DNA of 60,281 nt from Desulfobulbaceae bacterium (GCA_023544645.1 JAMJFO010000015.1:1-60281), one strand, 5' to 3'. Positions 25,822-35,197 are shown, counted from the first letter of the stretch. Numbers and translations are program-made. The notes: a model not told the origin generated them from the letters alone.

Positions 25822-26703
25822 CTATTCTATATTCTGCACCTGCTCCCGGAGCTTCTCGATCTCATTTTTGAGTTCCACGGTCATATGGGCTATCTCGGCA
25901 TTGGATATCTTGGAGGAAATGGTATTCACTTCCCGGAGAAATTCCTGCAGAAGAAAATCGAGACGCCGCCCCACCGGCTCACTGCTTTCCAGAAAACCGG
26001 CAAATTGGACCATATGGCTGCGCAGCCTGACAAGCTCTTCGGTAACATCCGATTTATCGGCTAAAATGACGGTTTCCTGAGCCAGGCGCATGGGATCGAT
26101 ATCGACCCCTTCCTGGATCTTGGCCAGACGGCTTTTCACATCCTCCAGGCGGGTACTGAGAATTTCCGGCACCTTTTCCTCAAGCGTCTCGACACAATAG
26201 GAAAAACTCTCGAGCCGGTCCAGCAACTCCTCCTTTATGGCCCTGCCTTCCTGTTCACGCATCAGGCAGCATTCTCCTATGGCCTCGTCCAGAGCGGTGC
26301 AGATCAGGCGCCATTCCCAGTCAAAATCCGGATTTTCTTCCTGCTGGCTTATGATTTCACGATAGGAGAGCATATCATTGAGCTGGATCTGTGCCTCAAG
26401 ATTCAATTCAGACTTGATTTTCATAAGACAGGAATGGTACTGCCGGGCAAGATCCGTGTTGACGGTCAACCTGGTTCCGCCAGCCGAATCGGACTGGCAC
26501 TGGAGGCTGACATCGACCCGACCGCGATCATGGTTGGAGGCGATTATTTTCCGTACCCGGTCTTCCAGGGCGCTGAAGGCTCTGGGAATGACAATTCGCT
26601 GATCCAGATACCGGTGATTGACGGTTCGCACCTCGGCAACCCAGACCCTTCCCCCCTGGGCAATCTCACCTCGTCCGAATCCCGTCATACTTCTTGGCCG
26701 CAT
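25822..26703 (-). CDS. YicC family endoribonuclease
   Basis: 293 aa, full length. The N-terminal block MRPRSMTGFGRGE...EVRTVNHRYLDQRIVIPR and the C-terminal RRLDFLLQEFLREVNTISSKISN and VELKNEIEKLREQVQNIE are characteristic. YicC in E. coli cleaves RNA and takes part in small-RNA turnover, so this is likely a cytoplasmic RNase. The C-terminus is a coiled coil. The rfaE1 stop lies 17 bp upstream, placing yicC in the same transcription unit. Confidence 0.93.
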   Translation of the reverse strand: MRPRSMTGFGRGEIAQGGRVWVAEVRTVNHRYLDQRIVIPRAFSALEDRVRKIIASNHDRGRVDVSLQCQSDSAGGTRLTVNTDLARQYHSCLMKIKSELNLEAQIQLNDMLSYREIISQQEENPDFDWEWRLICTALDEAIGECCLMREQEGRAIKEELLDRLESFSYCVETLEEKVPEILSTRLEDVKSRLAKIQEGVDIDPMRLAQETVILADKSDVTEELVRLRSHMVQFAGFLESSEPVGRRLDFLLQEFLREVNTISSKISNAEIAHMTVELKNEIEKLREQVQNIE

Positions 26704-26720
26704 TCATAACCTCCTTGTTG

Positions 26721-27725
26721 TTATACTTCCAGTTCCAGGGCCAGGCGCAATTCATCCGCACTTACCGAAGCCGTGCCTACCTTGCCGACAACGATGCCGG
26801 CGGCATGATTTGCCAGCACAGCCGCATCCTTCATGGAGCAGCCTGCCGCCAGTCCCAGAGCCAGAGTTGCGACGACGGTATCACCGGCGCCGGTCACATC
26901 ATACACCTCCTTGGCCATGGTCGGAATGGTTACCAGTTGATCATTACCCTGCAGCAGGGCCATGCCCGCCTCTCCCCTGGTGATGAGAACCGCTTCACAA
27001 TCGATTTCATCCCTGATATATCTTGATGCCGCCAGCAGCTGCTGCTCATTGCTGATGACCATACCGCTCATCCGGCTGGCCTCAAGGTTGTTGGGTGTTA
27101 TGACGGTGGCGCCGATAAAACGATGAATATTTTCAGGCTTCGGATCAACAATCAATGGCAAGGGGCGGTTCTGCTCTGCAATTATAGCACGCCGAAGCTG
27201 ATGAAGTCGAATCATAAAGGGCTCGTTAACCACACCCTTCGAGTAATCGGAAACAATGACCGCGTCAAAATTCCGGAGATTCCGCTCCAGGTAGGCGATC
27301 AGGGCCGTCAGGGTTGCTCGCCCCGGCACACCGGTCTCCTCCCGGTCGAAGCGGACGACCTGCTGCCCCTGGGCCACGACCCTGGTCTTGACCGTGGTCG
27401 GCCGTTCTCCCCTGACAAGCCCGTCAACCGGTGAAGCAAGCACCTCCACCAGGCGGACCAACTCCGCGCCCATGGCATCGGAGCCTATGACGCCGCACAG
27501 GGCTCCCCTGCCGCCGAGTGAGTAGATATTTTTCAGGACATTGGCGCTGCCGCCGAGAAGAAATTCCTCGCGGTTAACGTTGACCACCGGAACCGGCGCC
27601 TCCGGGGATATCCGGTCAACCCTTCCCCAGATGAACTGGTCGACTATCACATCACCGATCACCAGGATCCTTGCCTTGTCAAACCGCGAAACGGCTTGAA
27701 ACAGCTCTGCGGCATTCTCCTTCAC
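26721..27725 (-). CDS. rfaE1: D-glycero-beta-D-manno-heptose-7-phosphate kinase
   Basis: 334-aa PfkB/ribokinase-fold sugar kinase. The substrate-binding GDVIVDQFIWGRVDRISPEAPVPVV start (about 22-46), the LLGGSANVLKNI motif and the catalytic VTGAGDTVVATLALGL near 265-280 are all present. It corresponds to the N-terminal half of HldE; no cytidylyltransferase domain is attached, so the split RfaE1/RfaE2 arrangement applies. It makes heptose-1,7-bisphosphate for the LPS inner core. It overlaps the upstream DUF3786 gene by 4 nt. Confidence 0.94.
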   Translation of the reverse strand: MKENAAELFQAVSRFDKARILVIGDVIVDQFIWGRVDRISPEAPVPVVNVNREEFLLGGSANVLKNIYSLGGRGALCGVIGSDAMGAELVRLVEVLASPVDGLVRGERPTTVKTRVVAQGQQVVRFDREETGVPGRATLTALIAYLERNLRNFDAVIVSDYSKGVVNEPFMIRLHQLRRAIIAEQNRPLPLIVDPKPENIHRFIGATVITPNNLEASRMSGMVISNEQQLLAASRYIRDEIDCEAVLITRGEAGMALLQGNDQLVTIPTMAKEVYDVTGAGDTVVATLALGLAAGCSMKDAAVLANHAAGIVVGKVGTASVSADELRLALELEV

Positions 27726-28585
27726 GTATCGAGCTCCAGTAAATGTTCAGCCATGCGTTCAGCCGTAAAAACAAGCGATTCAATATCCAGGTATTCGAGT
27801 ACATGGCGGTCAAAGAGCACCTTGACCCGGCTCTCGAAACCCTCTTCCGGATCCTGGTCCCAGAAAAGAAGATAATGAGGCAGGTGGGGCAGTACAGGGA
27901 CAATAAAGGCGAGGTCCGCGCTTGAATCTCCCCTGGCCGGCTCTCCGCCGACCTGTCGGCAGATCCCGGCAAGCACGGTGCATCGCCCGGCAAACCGCCT
28001 GGCCAGCGGCTGTTCACAGTAAGCGGAAAGGGTCCGGACCTTGGATATTGAATTGGGCAGGCTTTCCATCCCTAGCCATTCACCGGATGGCGGTTCACTG
28101 CCGCCGAGGGCAACATAATTGTACAGCAGGATCTGGTCCCGGGGGTCGACCAGAACATCGCCATCCATCCGCATCCCATCCTTTGAGAACTCAACCATGC
28201 GCCCCAGATAGCGGAACCTGATCAGGTCAGGCTGTTCAGCACTCCAACGGGCTCCCAACCGAGGAGCAATGTCGGCAAAAGAAATATCCTGAACCTTGGT
28301 TTTGAGATGGGCGACCAGGGCCATGTCCCTTTCTTCCTGCCCCCGTTCAACCTGCTCCATTCCGGCATCAGGCTCACGACTTCCACCGCAAGCAAGGCCG
28401 GCAGGCTCAAGGTAAGGACATTTCGAAGGATCGGCGCCTCCTATGGTAACCGCGACGGAAAATGCCAGGCAGGTGGGATGGCCGCATTCACCGCAGTTAG
28501 TCCGGGCCGTATATCGTATGAATTCAAGAGGGTTCAACGTAATGCCGAACACGGCCGGTTCATCCTGCCGGGACGGCCCAGCCAT
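27722..28585 (-). CDS. DUF3786 protein with N-terminal Fe-S cluster motif
   Basis: 287 aa. Residues about 28-56 hold NCGECGHPTC and a later SKCPY, the CX2CX4CX16C-type four-cysteine motif that binds a 4Fe-4S cluster in corrinoid and acetyl-CoA proteins. The remainder (about 100-285) is DUF3786: LIRFRYLGRMVEFSKDG, ILLYNYVALGG and LFWDQDPEEGFESRVKVLFD. Soluble. Members are mostly found in strict anaerobes and are uncharacterised. It is translationally coupled to the heptose kinase (ATGA), an odd pairing of a metalloprotein with LPS synthesis. Confidence 0.87.
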   Translation of the reverse strand: MAGPSRQDEPAVFGITLNPLEFIRYTARTNCGECGHPTCLAFSVAVTIGGADPSKCPYLEPAGLACGGSREPDAGMEQVERGQEERDMALVAHLKTKVQDISFADIAPRLGARWSAEQPDLIRFRYLGRMVEFSKDGMRMDGDVLVDPRDQILLYNYVALGGSEPPSGEWLGMESLPNSISKVRTLSAYCEQPLARRFAGRCTVLAGICRQVGGEPARGDSSADLAFIVPVLPHLPHYLLFWDQDPEEGFESRVKVLFDRHVLEYLDIESLVFTAERMAEHLLELDT

Positions 28586-28625
28586 TTTTTTCCGGATTGA
28601 ATTCCCGCGCCGTGGAACACGGCTC

Positions 28626-29159
28626 TTATTTGGACTTGGCGTTCAGGGCTTCCGTCACCTCTTTGGTAATATCAACACTGTCAACTGCATAAAGCACTGC
28701 CTGGCCGGGAAGGATAATCGCGTATCCCTTGTCCTTGGCATATTTCTTCACAACATCTTCCAGCTCTTTAAAGATAGGGGCCAGCTGTTTTTCCTGCAGT
28801 TGTTTCAACTCCACGTTGGCGTCATCCTGTTTCACCCGCAAATCACGCCGCAGTTTCTGAAATTCAATAGCCTTGTCCTGTTTTTTCTCATCGCTCCAGA
28901 CCGAACTCTTCTTCTCGATCTCTTCCTGGAGAGCCATCAGAGATTCTTCATCCGCCTTGAAGGTTTTCTCCAGTTCTTTGACCTTTTTTTCGATTTCCTT
29001 CTGAGCAGCCTTGCCGAGTTCCGAACCGAGAACAACTTGCTGCATATCCAGAACGGCAATGGAGACACCTTCGGCCAGAGCACTGCCGGAGACAAACAAC
29101 AATGCTCCCATGCATAACGACACCAGGGAAACCAGAACTTTTTTACCTTGAACCTTCAC
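28626..29159 (-). CDS. OmpH/Skp family periplasmic chaperone
   Basis: 177 aa with a signal peptide (about 1-30, ending GSALA). The mature protein starts with the strand VSIAVLDMQQVVLGSELG and continues as a long charged coiled coil (KELEKTFKADEESLMALQEEIEKK), closing with the strand YAIILPGQAVLYAVDSVDITKEV, as in Skp tentacles. It holds unfolded outer-membrane proteins. It is 106 bp after pal on the same strand. A 6-bp hairpin (GCCGTG-GAA-CACGGC, 28609-28623) separates it from the DUF3786 gene. Confidence 0.92.
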   Translation of the reverse strand: MKVQGKKVLVSLVSLCMGALLFVSGSALAEGVSIAVLDMQQVVLGSELGKAAQKEIEKKVKELEKTFKADEESLMALQEEIEKKSSVWSDEKKQDKAIEFQKLRRDLRVKQDDANVELKQLQEKQLAPIFKELEDVVKKYAKDKGYAIILPGQAVLYAVDSVDITKEVTEALNAKSK

Positions 29160-29210
29160 AAACTTTCTCCTTTATAATTCTCCATGATGTAATCTGCTGA
29201 AGCATGCAAC

Positions 29211-29244
29211 AGAAAAACGGGAGAAAGCCTCGGCCGTCTCCCGT
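29211..29244 (-). terminator. Terminator of pal
   Basis: 8-bp stem, 29237-29244 with 29217-29224 (ACGGGAGA/TCTCCCGT), with a T-rich tail at 29217-29211 on the minus strand. It should separate pal from ompH. Confidence 0.75.
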
Positions 29245-29265
29245 TAGATAATGCAGCAACCTGTA

Positions 29266-29784
29266 TTATTTGACGATGACAAAATCTGCGCGACGATTCT
29301 GGGCCCAGGAAATCTCGTCATGGCCATAGAGCAGAAGTTTTTCCTCTCCCCAGCTCACGGTGCTCAGGCGAGACTCATCAACGCCGAGATTGACCAGATA
29401 TTTCTTGGCGCTCTGCGCCCGCCGTTCCCCCAAGGCCAGGTTGTATTCCTTGGTGCCGCGGGGGTCGCAGTTCCCTTCTATGCGTATCGCAAGCTCAGGA
29501 TTTTCCTTGATAAAATCACCATTGGTTTCAATCCGCTCAACCTGGTCTGCCCGGATAGCCGAAGAGTCAAAATCAAAATAGACCGGAAGCATGGGCCCGG
29601 AAGTACGCCCTTCCATGATATTGTCTGTCGCCGACACCTCCGATTCAAGTGATTCTGCAGGTCCCATTGCGCCCGGATCGCCAGTATCCGGCGTTTCAAC
29701 GGTTTTCTTCCCACAGCCTCCAAGCATCAGAATGACGAAAAAAACAAAAACAGCATTCAAAACGAATGATCTTTGACCCAGCAT
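29266..29784 (-). CDS. pal: Peptidoglycan-associated lipoprotein
   Basis: 172 aa. A lipoprotein signal ends MLGGC with Cys24. After a linker comes an OmpA-like peptidoglycan-binding domain (about 65-172): VYFDFDSSAIRADQ, IRIEGNCDPRGTKEYNLALGERRAQSAKKYL. The Asp and Arg of GNCDPRG...NxxLGxxRA are the residues that grip meso-diaminopimelate. Pal anchors the outer membrane and normally works with the Tol complex, which is not in this window. ATG 29784 is preceded by CGGAGG. The gene starts the envelope cluster on the minus strand. Confidence 0.95.
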   Translation of the reverse strand: MLGQRSFVLNAVFVFFVILMLGGCGKKTVETPDTGDPGAMGPAESLESEVSATDNIMEGRTSGPMLPVYFDFDSSAIRADQVERIETNGDFIKENPELAIRIEGNCDPRGTKEYNLALGERRAQSAKKYLVNLGVDESRLSTVSWGEEKLLLYGHDEISWAQNRRADFVIVK

Positions 29785-29977
29785 AACCGCCTCCGTTAAC
29801 CATGGATTTTAAACAAATTATCGTAGTCAAATACACTACAGGAACATGGAAAAAATTCAACATTTTTTTACAGGGTGACAAATTACCTTGCAAAACAATT
29901 TCACTGTACATACATTCGTGACGCAGCATATGCATCTTCCTCTCACACAATGAGTAAAATTCAAATTTCATTGATCC

Positions 29978-32161
29978 ATGACCCTATCCGACTCAACATC
30001 TCCTTCGCTGCAGCAGCTTATCTGCAGCAACAAATTCGGCAGTTTTTTCGGCGTGACCCGGGAAACCCTGGACAAGGTATGGAGCCGCCTCACCGATCCG
30101 TCCAGAAATTCAGTCATATATATTTCCATGGAGATCGGGGCCGATCCCGATGTGTACAACCCGGTGCGGGACTTCCTGGTCGAGAATGACCTTACTTTTT
30201 CTTCTGATCCCGCCTTGCAGTCATTGCTGGACAAATACATTCAGGGTCCGCAGAAAATACCCAACTACAGCGGCGGACTTGGCATTCTTGCGGGAGACAC
30301 GCTGAAAAGCCTTGCCGACACCCATGTCCCGGTTGCCGGGATAAGCCTGTTGTACCGGGAAGGGTATTTTTCTCAGCTGGTCGATTTCAAGGTCGGACAG
30401 ATAGACCATGCAACCTTCTGGAAGCCGGCGGTCACCCCCACACTTTTTCCACTCCACGAACCAGGGCAGCCCGGCACTCCCCTGGAAATCTCCGTACCCT
30501 TTTTCAACGGCAGCGAAAAGGAAACAGAGATCAACGCCCGGGTATGGGTAAAACTGGAGACCAGCGGCAGCATGGATTACTTTGTGCCCGAATTCCTCCT
30601 TGACTATAATCTTCCTTCCGCCCCGGAATGGGCCCGGGAGGCATCAAAACAGCTGTACAGCGCAAAATCGAACATTATCAAGGCGAACCAGCGTCGTCTG
30701 CTCGGTTCGGGCGTGCTGCCGCTCATGCAGAAACTCGGACTCACCGCCCGCACCATCCATCTGAACGAACAGCATGGAGTGGTGGTTACCCTGCATCTCA
30801 TGCTCCGGGAGATAAAAGCCCGCCTGGGCAGCGATTATGCGGAGCTTCTGACCGATAAAGACATTAAAGACATTGCCGACAAGGTCGCCGAGCAGCTGGT
30901 ATACACAATACATACGCCGGTCAAGGCCGGCCACGATCGTTTCGCCCGCTCTCTTTACGATCAGATCAGCGGCAAGGTCGACCGGAAGATCCTCAATCTG
31001 CTGGCCAACGACGAAGACTCGCCCGACGAGTATAACTTCACCGCACTGGCCATGCAGGTCAACCGTACCGTCAACAGCGTAAGCCGCCTGCACCGTGACG
31101 TTACCAGAAGGCAGTTCCCCCGCTTTGCCGACAAGATCAATGCCATCACCAACGGTGTTCACCTCACCACCTGGGCCAGCAAAAACCGTTCGCGGGTTTT
31201 TGATTCCAGCCAGCTCCTGAATGGGTGGCGGGATGATCCCGGTGTTTTTTCCCATGCCCGTCTGCACACCGACTCAGGTTTTCGACAGCAACTGCTCACG
31301 GCCTGGCAGGAAGACAACCGGAAATTAACTGAACATATCAACAACATGCTTATCCAGCACAGAATCCAGATGGCCGAGACCTGGATTGAACCGCCCAACT
31401 ATCTTTCCTACCTGAAAGATGACGGCTTTCTGGAGCCGGGGGTATTCACCATCGGGTTTGCCCGGCGATTTTCCACCTACAAACGTGCCGACCTCATCTT
31501 TGATGATATAGATGCCCTGGCTGAACTGCTGGTGGCTGGTAACTGGCGGGTAAACTTCATTTTTGCCGGCAAAGCCCATCCCTCTGACGAACCGGGAAAA
31601 TCCGTGCTCAAGCTTATCCTGAACAACCAGGAAGAGCTCTTTACAAAAAGCAAGGGGATGGCCAGACTGGTTTTTATTCCCGGCTACGACATGGCCATTG
31701 CCAAAATGATGGTTTCCGGGTGCCATGCCTGGCTGAACAGCCCTAAACGGCCTCTTGAAGCCAGCGGAACCAGCGGCATGAAGGCTGCCATGAACGGAGT
31801 CCCCAATGTCAGCGTCATGGATGGCTGGTGGGTGGAAGGATATCACAACGGCAAAACAGGATGGAAATTCGGCTACGAAGGTCCGGTGGCGGAAGCCGAC
31901 ATGAGCGAGACGCCGGATTCACTCCTTTACGAAGAGGATTCACTGTCCTTTTACCAGCTTTTTCCGGAGGTGCTGCGTACATTTTACGCCCAGCCTGATC
32001 AATTCCTCGATATCGCCATTAACAACCTGCACCTGAACGTGCCTATCTTCAACACCCACCGGATGGTCGCCGAATATGTGCGGAAATACGAACTGCAGCT
32101 GGACCGGGAAACAGAAGAACGCCTGGAGCGTTTCCGGAAACTGTATCAGAGTGAAATGTAA
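29978..32161 (+). CDS. glgP: Alpha-glucan (glycogen/maltodextrin) phosphorylase
   Basis: 727-aa GT35 family phosphorylase of the short, non-mammalian type (TIGR02094-like). It begins with SVIYISMEIG...PNYSGGLGILAGDTLKSLADTHVP. The C-terminal half has the active-site block FAGKAHPSDEPGKSVLK and RPLEASGTSGMKAAMNGVPN, in which Lys of GMKAAMNG is the PLP-binding lysine. It releases glucose-1-phosphate from glycogen. The N-terminus carries about 60 residues before the conserved start. No strong ribosome binding site at ATG 29978; no other glycogen gene is adjacent. Confidence 0.93.
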   Translation: MTLSDSTSPSLQQLICSNKFGSFFGVTRETLDKVWSRLTDPSRNSVIYISMEIGADPDVYNPVRDFLVENDLTFSSDPALQSLLDKYIQGPQKIPNYSGGLGILAGDTLKSLADTHVPVAGISLLYREGYFSQLVDFKVGQIDHATFWKPAVTPTLFPLHEPGQPGTPLEISVPFFNGSEKETEINARVWVKLETSGSMDYFVPEFLLDYNLPSAPEWAREASKQLYSAKSNIIKANQRRLLGSGVLPLMQKLGLTARTIHLNEQHGVVVTLHLMLREIKARLGSDYAELLTDKDIKDIADKVAEQLVYTIHTPVKAGHDRFARSLYDQISGKVDRKILNLLANDEDSPDEYNFTALAMQVNRTVNSVSRLHRDVTRRQFPRFADKINAITNGVHLTTWASKNRSRVFDSSQLLNGWRDDPGVFSHARLHTDSGFRQQLLTAWQEDNRKLTEHINNMLIQHRIQMAETWIEPPNYLSYLKDDGFLEPGVFTIGFARRFSTYKRADLIFDDIDALAELLVAGNWRVNFIFAGKAHPSDEPGKSVLKLILNNQEELFTKSKGMARLVFIPGYDMAIAKMMVSGCHAWLNSPKRPLEASGTSGMKAAMNGVPNVSVMDGWWVEGYHNGKTGWKFGYEGPVAEADMSETPDSLLYEEDSLSFYQLFPEVLRTFYAQPDQFLDIAINNLHLNVPIFNTHRMVAEYVRKYELQLDRETEERLERFRKLYQSEM

Positions 32162-32368
32162 CACACTGGCGGAAAGCGAACAAAACCAGCCATAACCACG
32201 ATAAATCAAGAATTTTAGGTATACATCGTCACCAAACCTCCTCATTGCGATAATGACGAATTGAAATATATGATACGGCCTGTTTGCATTTCATTGAATT
32301 CCTGCCGATATCCTGATACATTGATCAATTGAGAAAACAACGCGACAATACTGACCAAGGAGACCGCC

Positions 32369-32791
32369 ATGGCTCGTCATATAAGTCCCAATAGCGCAAC
32401 GAACAGGACCATCAACGCCATAGATCGCAAGCGAGAACAGGAACGGTACGTTCTTCTCGTCAAGACCAGGGACAATGCAGCCGATCTGGCCAAAAGCCTT
32501 GTACAGCGCCTTCTCGATGAGCATATAATTGAAACCAATTCCGACCGCGCCATCCGTGAAACGGTTGAGAAAGAATTGAAAAAACTCATTGACATCGATG
32601 AATTCGACATGCAGTTCAAGGTTGCCCCCCTCCGCTCTCTTTGTCAGGATCCCAATATCATAAGCCTCTACATGACCCAGTTTATCATTGAAGATCTGGT
32701 TGACCATCCCAACATCAAGGATGTATTCGGCGACGATCTTGACGTCTATAAAGCCGTTGATTCAATTTTTTCAAAGATAAGGCCCCGTTAA
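32369..32791 (+). CDS. Hypothetical protein, helical
   Basis: 140 aa from ATG 32369, preceded by CCAAGGAGA. No signal peptide, no membrane segment, no cysteine-rich cluster (one Cys). Mostly alpha-helical and charged: RKREQERYVLLVKTRDNAADLAKSLVQRLL, and a C-terminal PNIKDVFGDDLDVYKAVDSIFSKI. I do not recognise a family. Good coding statistics and a strong Shine-Dalgarno indicate a real gene. It precedes a radical SAM gene by 15 bp, so the two are probably coupled; there may be a functional link. Confidence 0.7.
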   Translation: MARHISPNSATNRTINAIDRKREQERYVLLVKTRDNAADLAKSLVQRLLDEHIIETNSDRAIRETVEKELKKLIDIDEFDMQFKVAPLRSLCQDPNIISLYMTQFIIEDLVDHPNIKDVFGDDLDVYKAVDSIFSKIRPR

Positions 32792-32806
32792 ACCAATTTT
32801 CAGCGC

Positions 32807-34093
32807 ATGCCTCCCGGCCATCCCGACCGCATCCCCTCCCTGGTCTTCACCAACAGCCGCGGCGAAATCCTTGATCATCCCGAGTTGGAGATGGCCGGTA
32901 GCAGTTGCGGGCGAATCTCGCGCCTCCGGACCGAGGATCTTATTGAACTGCCCGAGGGCAGTGAACTTTTCGTCCTGCCGGAAAGACTGCCGGTGGGCAT
33001 TGATACGGACACCGGCAAAGCCTCTGTCCTGACGTCGGACCCATTCAGCAGTGACAGACCGCAGGCGGTTGCCGCCTTCATGGCCCCCGCCCACACGGCA
33101 ATTTACACCGCCGCCTACCAGTCGGCCGCCGAAGCTCCTCTGCTGCCGCTTTTTTCCTATACGGCGGTGGGCTGGTACAATGAAAAATTCTGGGTGACCG
33201 GTTTCCGCAGTGACCCCGAAACCCGGCAGGATGCCAACCAGTTCGACCAGAACAGAATCAATATCCGGACCAGGAAAAAACTGAAGAAAAACCCCTCCAA
33301 CCGGCTGATCCAGCACCTGGGAAAATGCTGCCTGACCTATGGCTGTCCGGCGGCCCGCAACTATTTTCTCGGACGCTGGGAGGCCCCGCTGCCCAGTTCC
33401 CCTTCCTGCAATGCCTCCTGCGCCGGCTGCATTTCGCTGCAGCCTTCCGGCTGCTGTCCCGCCACCCAGGACCGGATCAACTTTGTGCCTGCCCCCTCGG
33501 AAATAGCGGAAATAGCCGTACCCCACCTCAAAAACGCGCCGCGTCCTGTTGTCAGCTTCGGCCAGGGTTGCGAGGGAGAGCCATTGCTCCAGGCCAAGAC
33601 CCTGGAAAAGGCGATCCGCATCATCCGCTCGGAAACAGCAAGGGGGACAATTAACCTCAACACCAATGGCAGTCTGCCTGAGGCTGTTGACCGGCTGATA
33701 AGCGCGGGGCTCGATTCCATCCGCGTCTCCATGAACAGTGCCCGGCCCGGTTTTCACGAAAAATACTATCGCCCCAGAGGATTTTCACTGGCAGAGGTAC
33801 AGGAAACAATAGCCCTGATGAAAAAGGCGGGCCGGCATGTGTCATTGAATTACTTCATCCTGCCCGGATTCACCGATGATCCCGAGGAATTTGATGCCCT
33901 CTGCAGGCTGATAGAACGGTTCAGCCCCGACCTGATCCAGCTTCGCAACCTCAACATGGACCCGGAATGGTACTGCAGGACCGTGGAGCATCAGCCGCTT
34001 GCGCCGCCGATGGGCATCCTGCAATGGCGCCGGCGTCTCGGAGAGCTTTTTCCATCTCTCCGTTTCGGATATTTCAATCCGCCCCTGCAGTAA
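32807..34093 (+). CDS. Radical SAM protein with N-terminal extension
   Basis: 428 aa. Residues 1-190 form a poorly characterised N-terminal region. The cluster motif CNASCAGC (CX3CX2C) is near 202-209, then GQGCEGEPLL (the GGE-like SAM-binding motif), LNTNGSLPEAVDRLISAGLDSIRVSMNS and LNYFILPGFTDD. Additional cysteines before (GKCCLTYGCP) and after (SGCCP) the main motif could hold a second cluster, but this is not certain. Similar proteins are seen in sulfate- and metal-reducing Deltaproteobacteria without assigned reactions. Downstream convergent with dusB. Confidence 0.88.
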   Translation: MPPGHPDRIPSLVFTNSRGEILDHPELEMAGSSCGRISRLRTEDLIELPEGSELFVLPERLPVGIDTDTGKASVLTSDPFSSDRPQAVAAFMAPAHTAIYTAAYQSAAEAPLLPLFSYTAVGWYNEKFWVTGFRSDPETRQDANQFDQNRINIRTRKKLKKNPSNRLIQHLGKCCLTYGCPAARNYFLGRWEAPLPSSPSCNASCAGCISLQPSGCCPATQDRINFVPAPSEIAEIAVPHLKNAPRPVVSFGQGCEGEPLLQAKTLEKAIRIIRSETARGTINLNTNGSLPEAVDRLISAGLDSIRVSMNSARPGFHEKYYRPRGFSLAEVQETIALMKKAGRHVSLNYFILPGFTDDPEEFDALCRLIERFSPDLIQLRNLNMDPEWYCRTVEHQPLAPPMGILQWRRRLGELFPSLRFGYFNPPLQ

Positions 34094-34116
34094 AAATTTT
34101 ACCCTTGCCCCGAATG

Positions 34117-35118
34117 CTACCGGGCCACAGCCCAGCCATCGGGATCGGTGCCGGCAAAAAATAAAACAGCCCGCTCCCATGCCTCCTCAACGGTACTGCT
34201 GGATTGCACTGCTGAAGCCAGGTGATGACCGAATGGATAATTGCGGGCGAAATAATGGGTAAATTCCTTTAACCTTCCCAGACGGCGCTCAGGTCGAAAA
34301 CGTGAATTAAGGTTATTGAACACCTGCCGGTATACCGCCGGCAGGATTATTTCCCGGGCCGGGATGTCCGCATCGTACACCTCCCTGGCTATTGATCCGA
34401 ATATCCAGGGTTTTTCCGCCGCAGCACGGCCGATCATCAGGCCGTCGGCGCCGCTGGCGCGCAAACAGGCTCGGGCATCGTCGGCCGAACAGATAGAACC
34501 ATTGGCAATGACCGGAATTTTCAGCCACTGCTTCACATACCCGACCCACTCCCACCTCGGCTTGCGGTGGAAACCCTCGCTCCGCAATCGGGCGTGGACC
34601 GTCACCATGTCAATACCCTCCCCTTCCAGCATCAGACAGAAGTCCCGCAGCTTTTGCACATCAAGGCTTTCACCAAGCCGTATTTTTGCAGTCAGGGGAA
34701 GTTCCGTCATCTTCCGCGCCATGCCGATGATCCGGCTAATGGTGTCCTGCCTGGTCGCGAGAATACTTCCCCCCCCTGCCTTTCGCACCCTGGGCGCGGG
34801 GCATCCCAGATTGAGATCAATGGCATCGGCACCGAAACGGTGCAGCGCCTCCACGGCCGGCATCACCTCTTCGGGACAGGTCACCAGGAGCTGATAACTC
34901 AGAGGATGTTCAATATCAGTGCGGACAAGCCAGGGGGAAACATGCGGATTTTCCGTCGGAACAGTTCTGGCCGCAAGCATTTCCGTGGAAAGCAGACCTA
35001 CTCCGCCATACCCCTTGATCACTGTCCGCAGAGCGGAATGAGTCAGCCCGGCCATGGGCGCCAGCAGCAAAGGAGGATCTATTTTCAGGTTTCTGACCCG
35101 CAGTCCGGGAAATGACAT
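34117..35118 (-). CDS. dusB: tRNA-dihydrouridine synthase, DusB/NifR3 family
   Basis: About 333 aa from ATG 35118 (MSFPGLRVRNLKIDPP). FMN-dependent TIM barrel reducing uridine to dihydrouridine in tRNA. Motifs: LLLAPMAGLTHSALRTVIKGYGG, DLNLGCPAPRVRKAGGGS with the active-site cysteine of LGCPAP, AKIRLGES, and the FMN phosphate-binding ANGSICSADDARACLRASGADGLMIGRAA. No Shine-Dalgarno is evident. DusB versus another Dus paralogue is inferred from the NifR3-like pattern. Divergent from the Fur-family gene with 118 bp between. Confidence 0.94.
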   Translation of the reverse strand: MSFPGLRVRNLKIDPPLLLAPMAGLTHSALRTVIKGYGGVGLLSTEMLAARTVPTENPHVSPWLVRTDIEHPLSYQLLVTCPEEVMPAVEALHRFGADAIDLNLGCPAPRVRKAGGGSILATRQDTISRIIGMARKMTELPLTAKIRLGESLDVQKLRDFCLMLEGEGIDMVTVHARLRSEGFHRKPRWEWVGYVKQWLKIPVIANGSICSADDARACLRASGADGLMIGRAAAEKPWIFGSIAREVYDADIPAREIILPAVYRQVFNNLNSRFRPERRLGRLKEFTHYFARNYPFGHHLASAVQSSSTVEEAWERAVLFFAGTDPDGWAVAR

Positions 35119-35151
35119 ATGCAAAAAAAATATGAAAGTATTTGTTCTCGC

Positions 35152-35179
35152 TTGACAATTATGCTAAGTACAATAAAAT
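35152..35179 (+). promoter_or_regulatory. Sigma-70 promoter of the Fur-family gene
   Basis: TTGACA (35152-35157), 16-bp spacer, TAAAAT (35174-35179). Predicts a start near 35186, inside the palindrome at 35185-35197. Confidence 0.65.
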
Positions 35180-35184
35180 ACTTT

Positions 35185-35197
35185 AATAAGAATTATT
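35185..35197 (+). promoter_or_regulatory. Candidate Fur/PerR operator
   Basis: AATAA-GAA-TTATT is a perfect 5-3-5 palindrome at the expected transcription start of the regulator gene. An overlapping AAGAAT-T-ATTCCT shares the AAT-N-ATT core of PerR boxes. Location suggests negative autoregulation. Confidence 0.5.
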
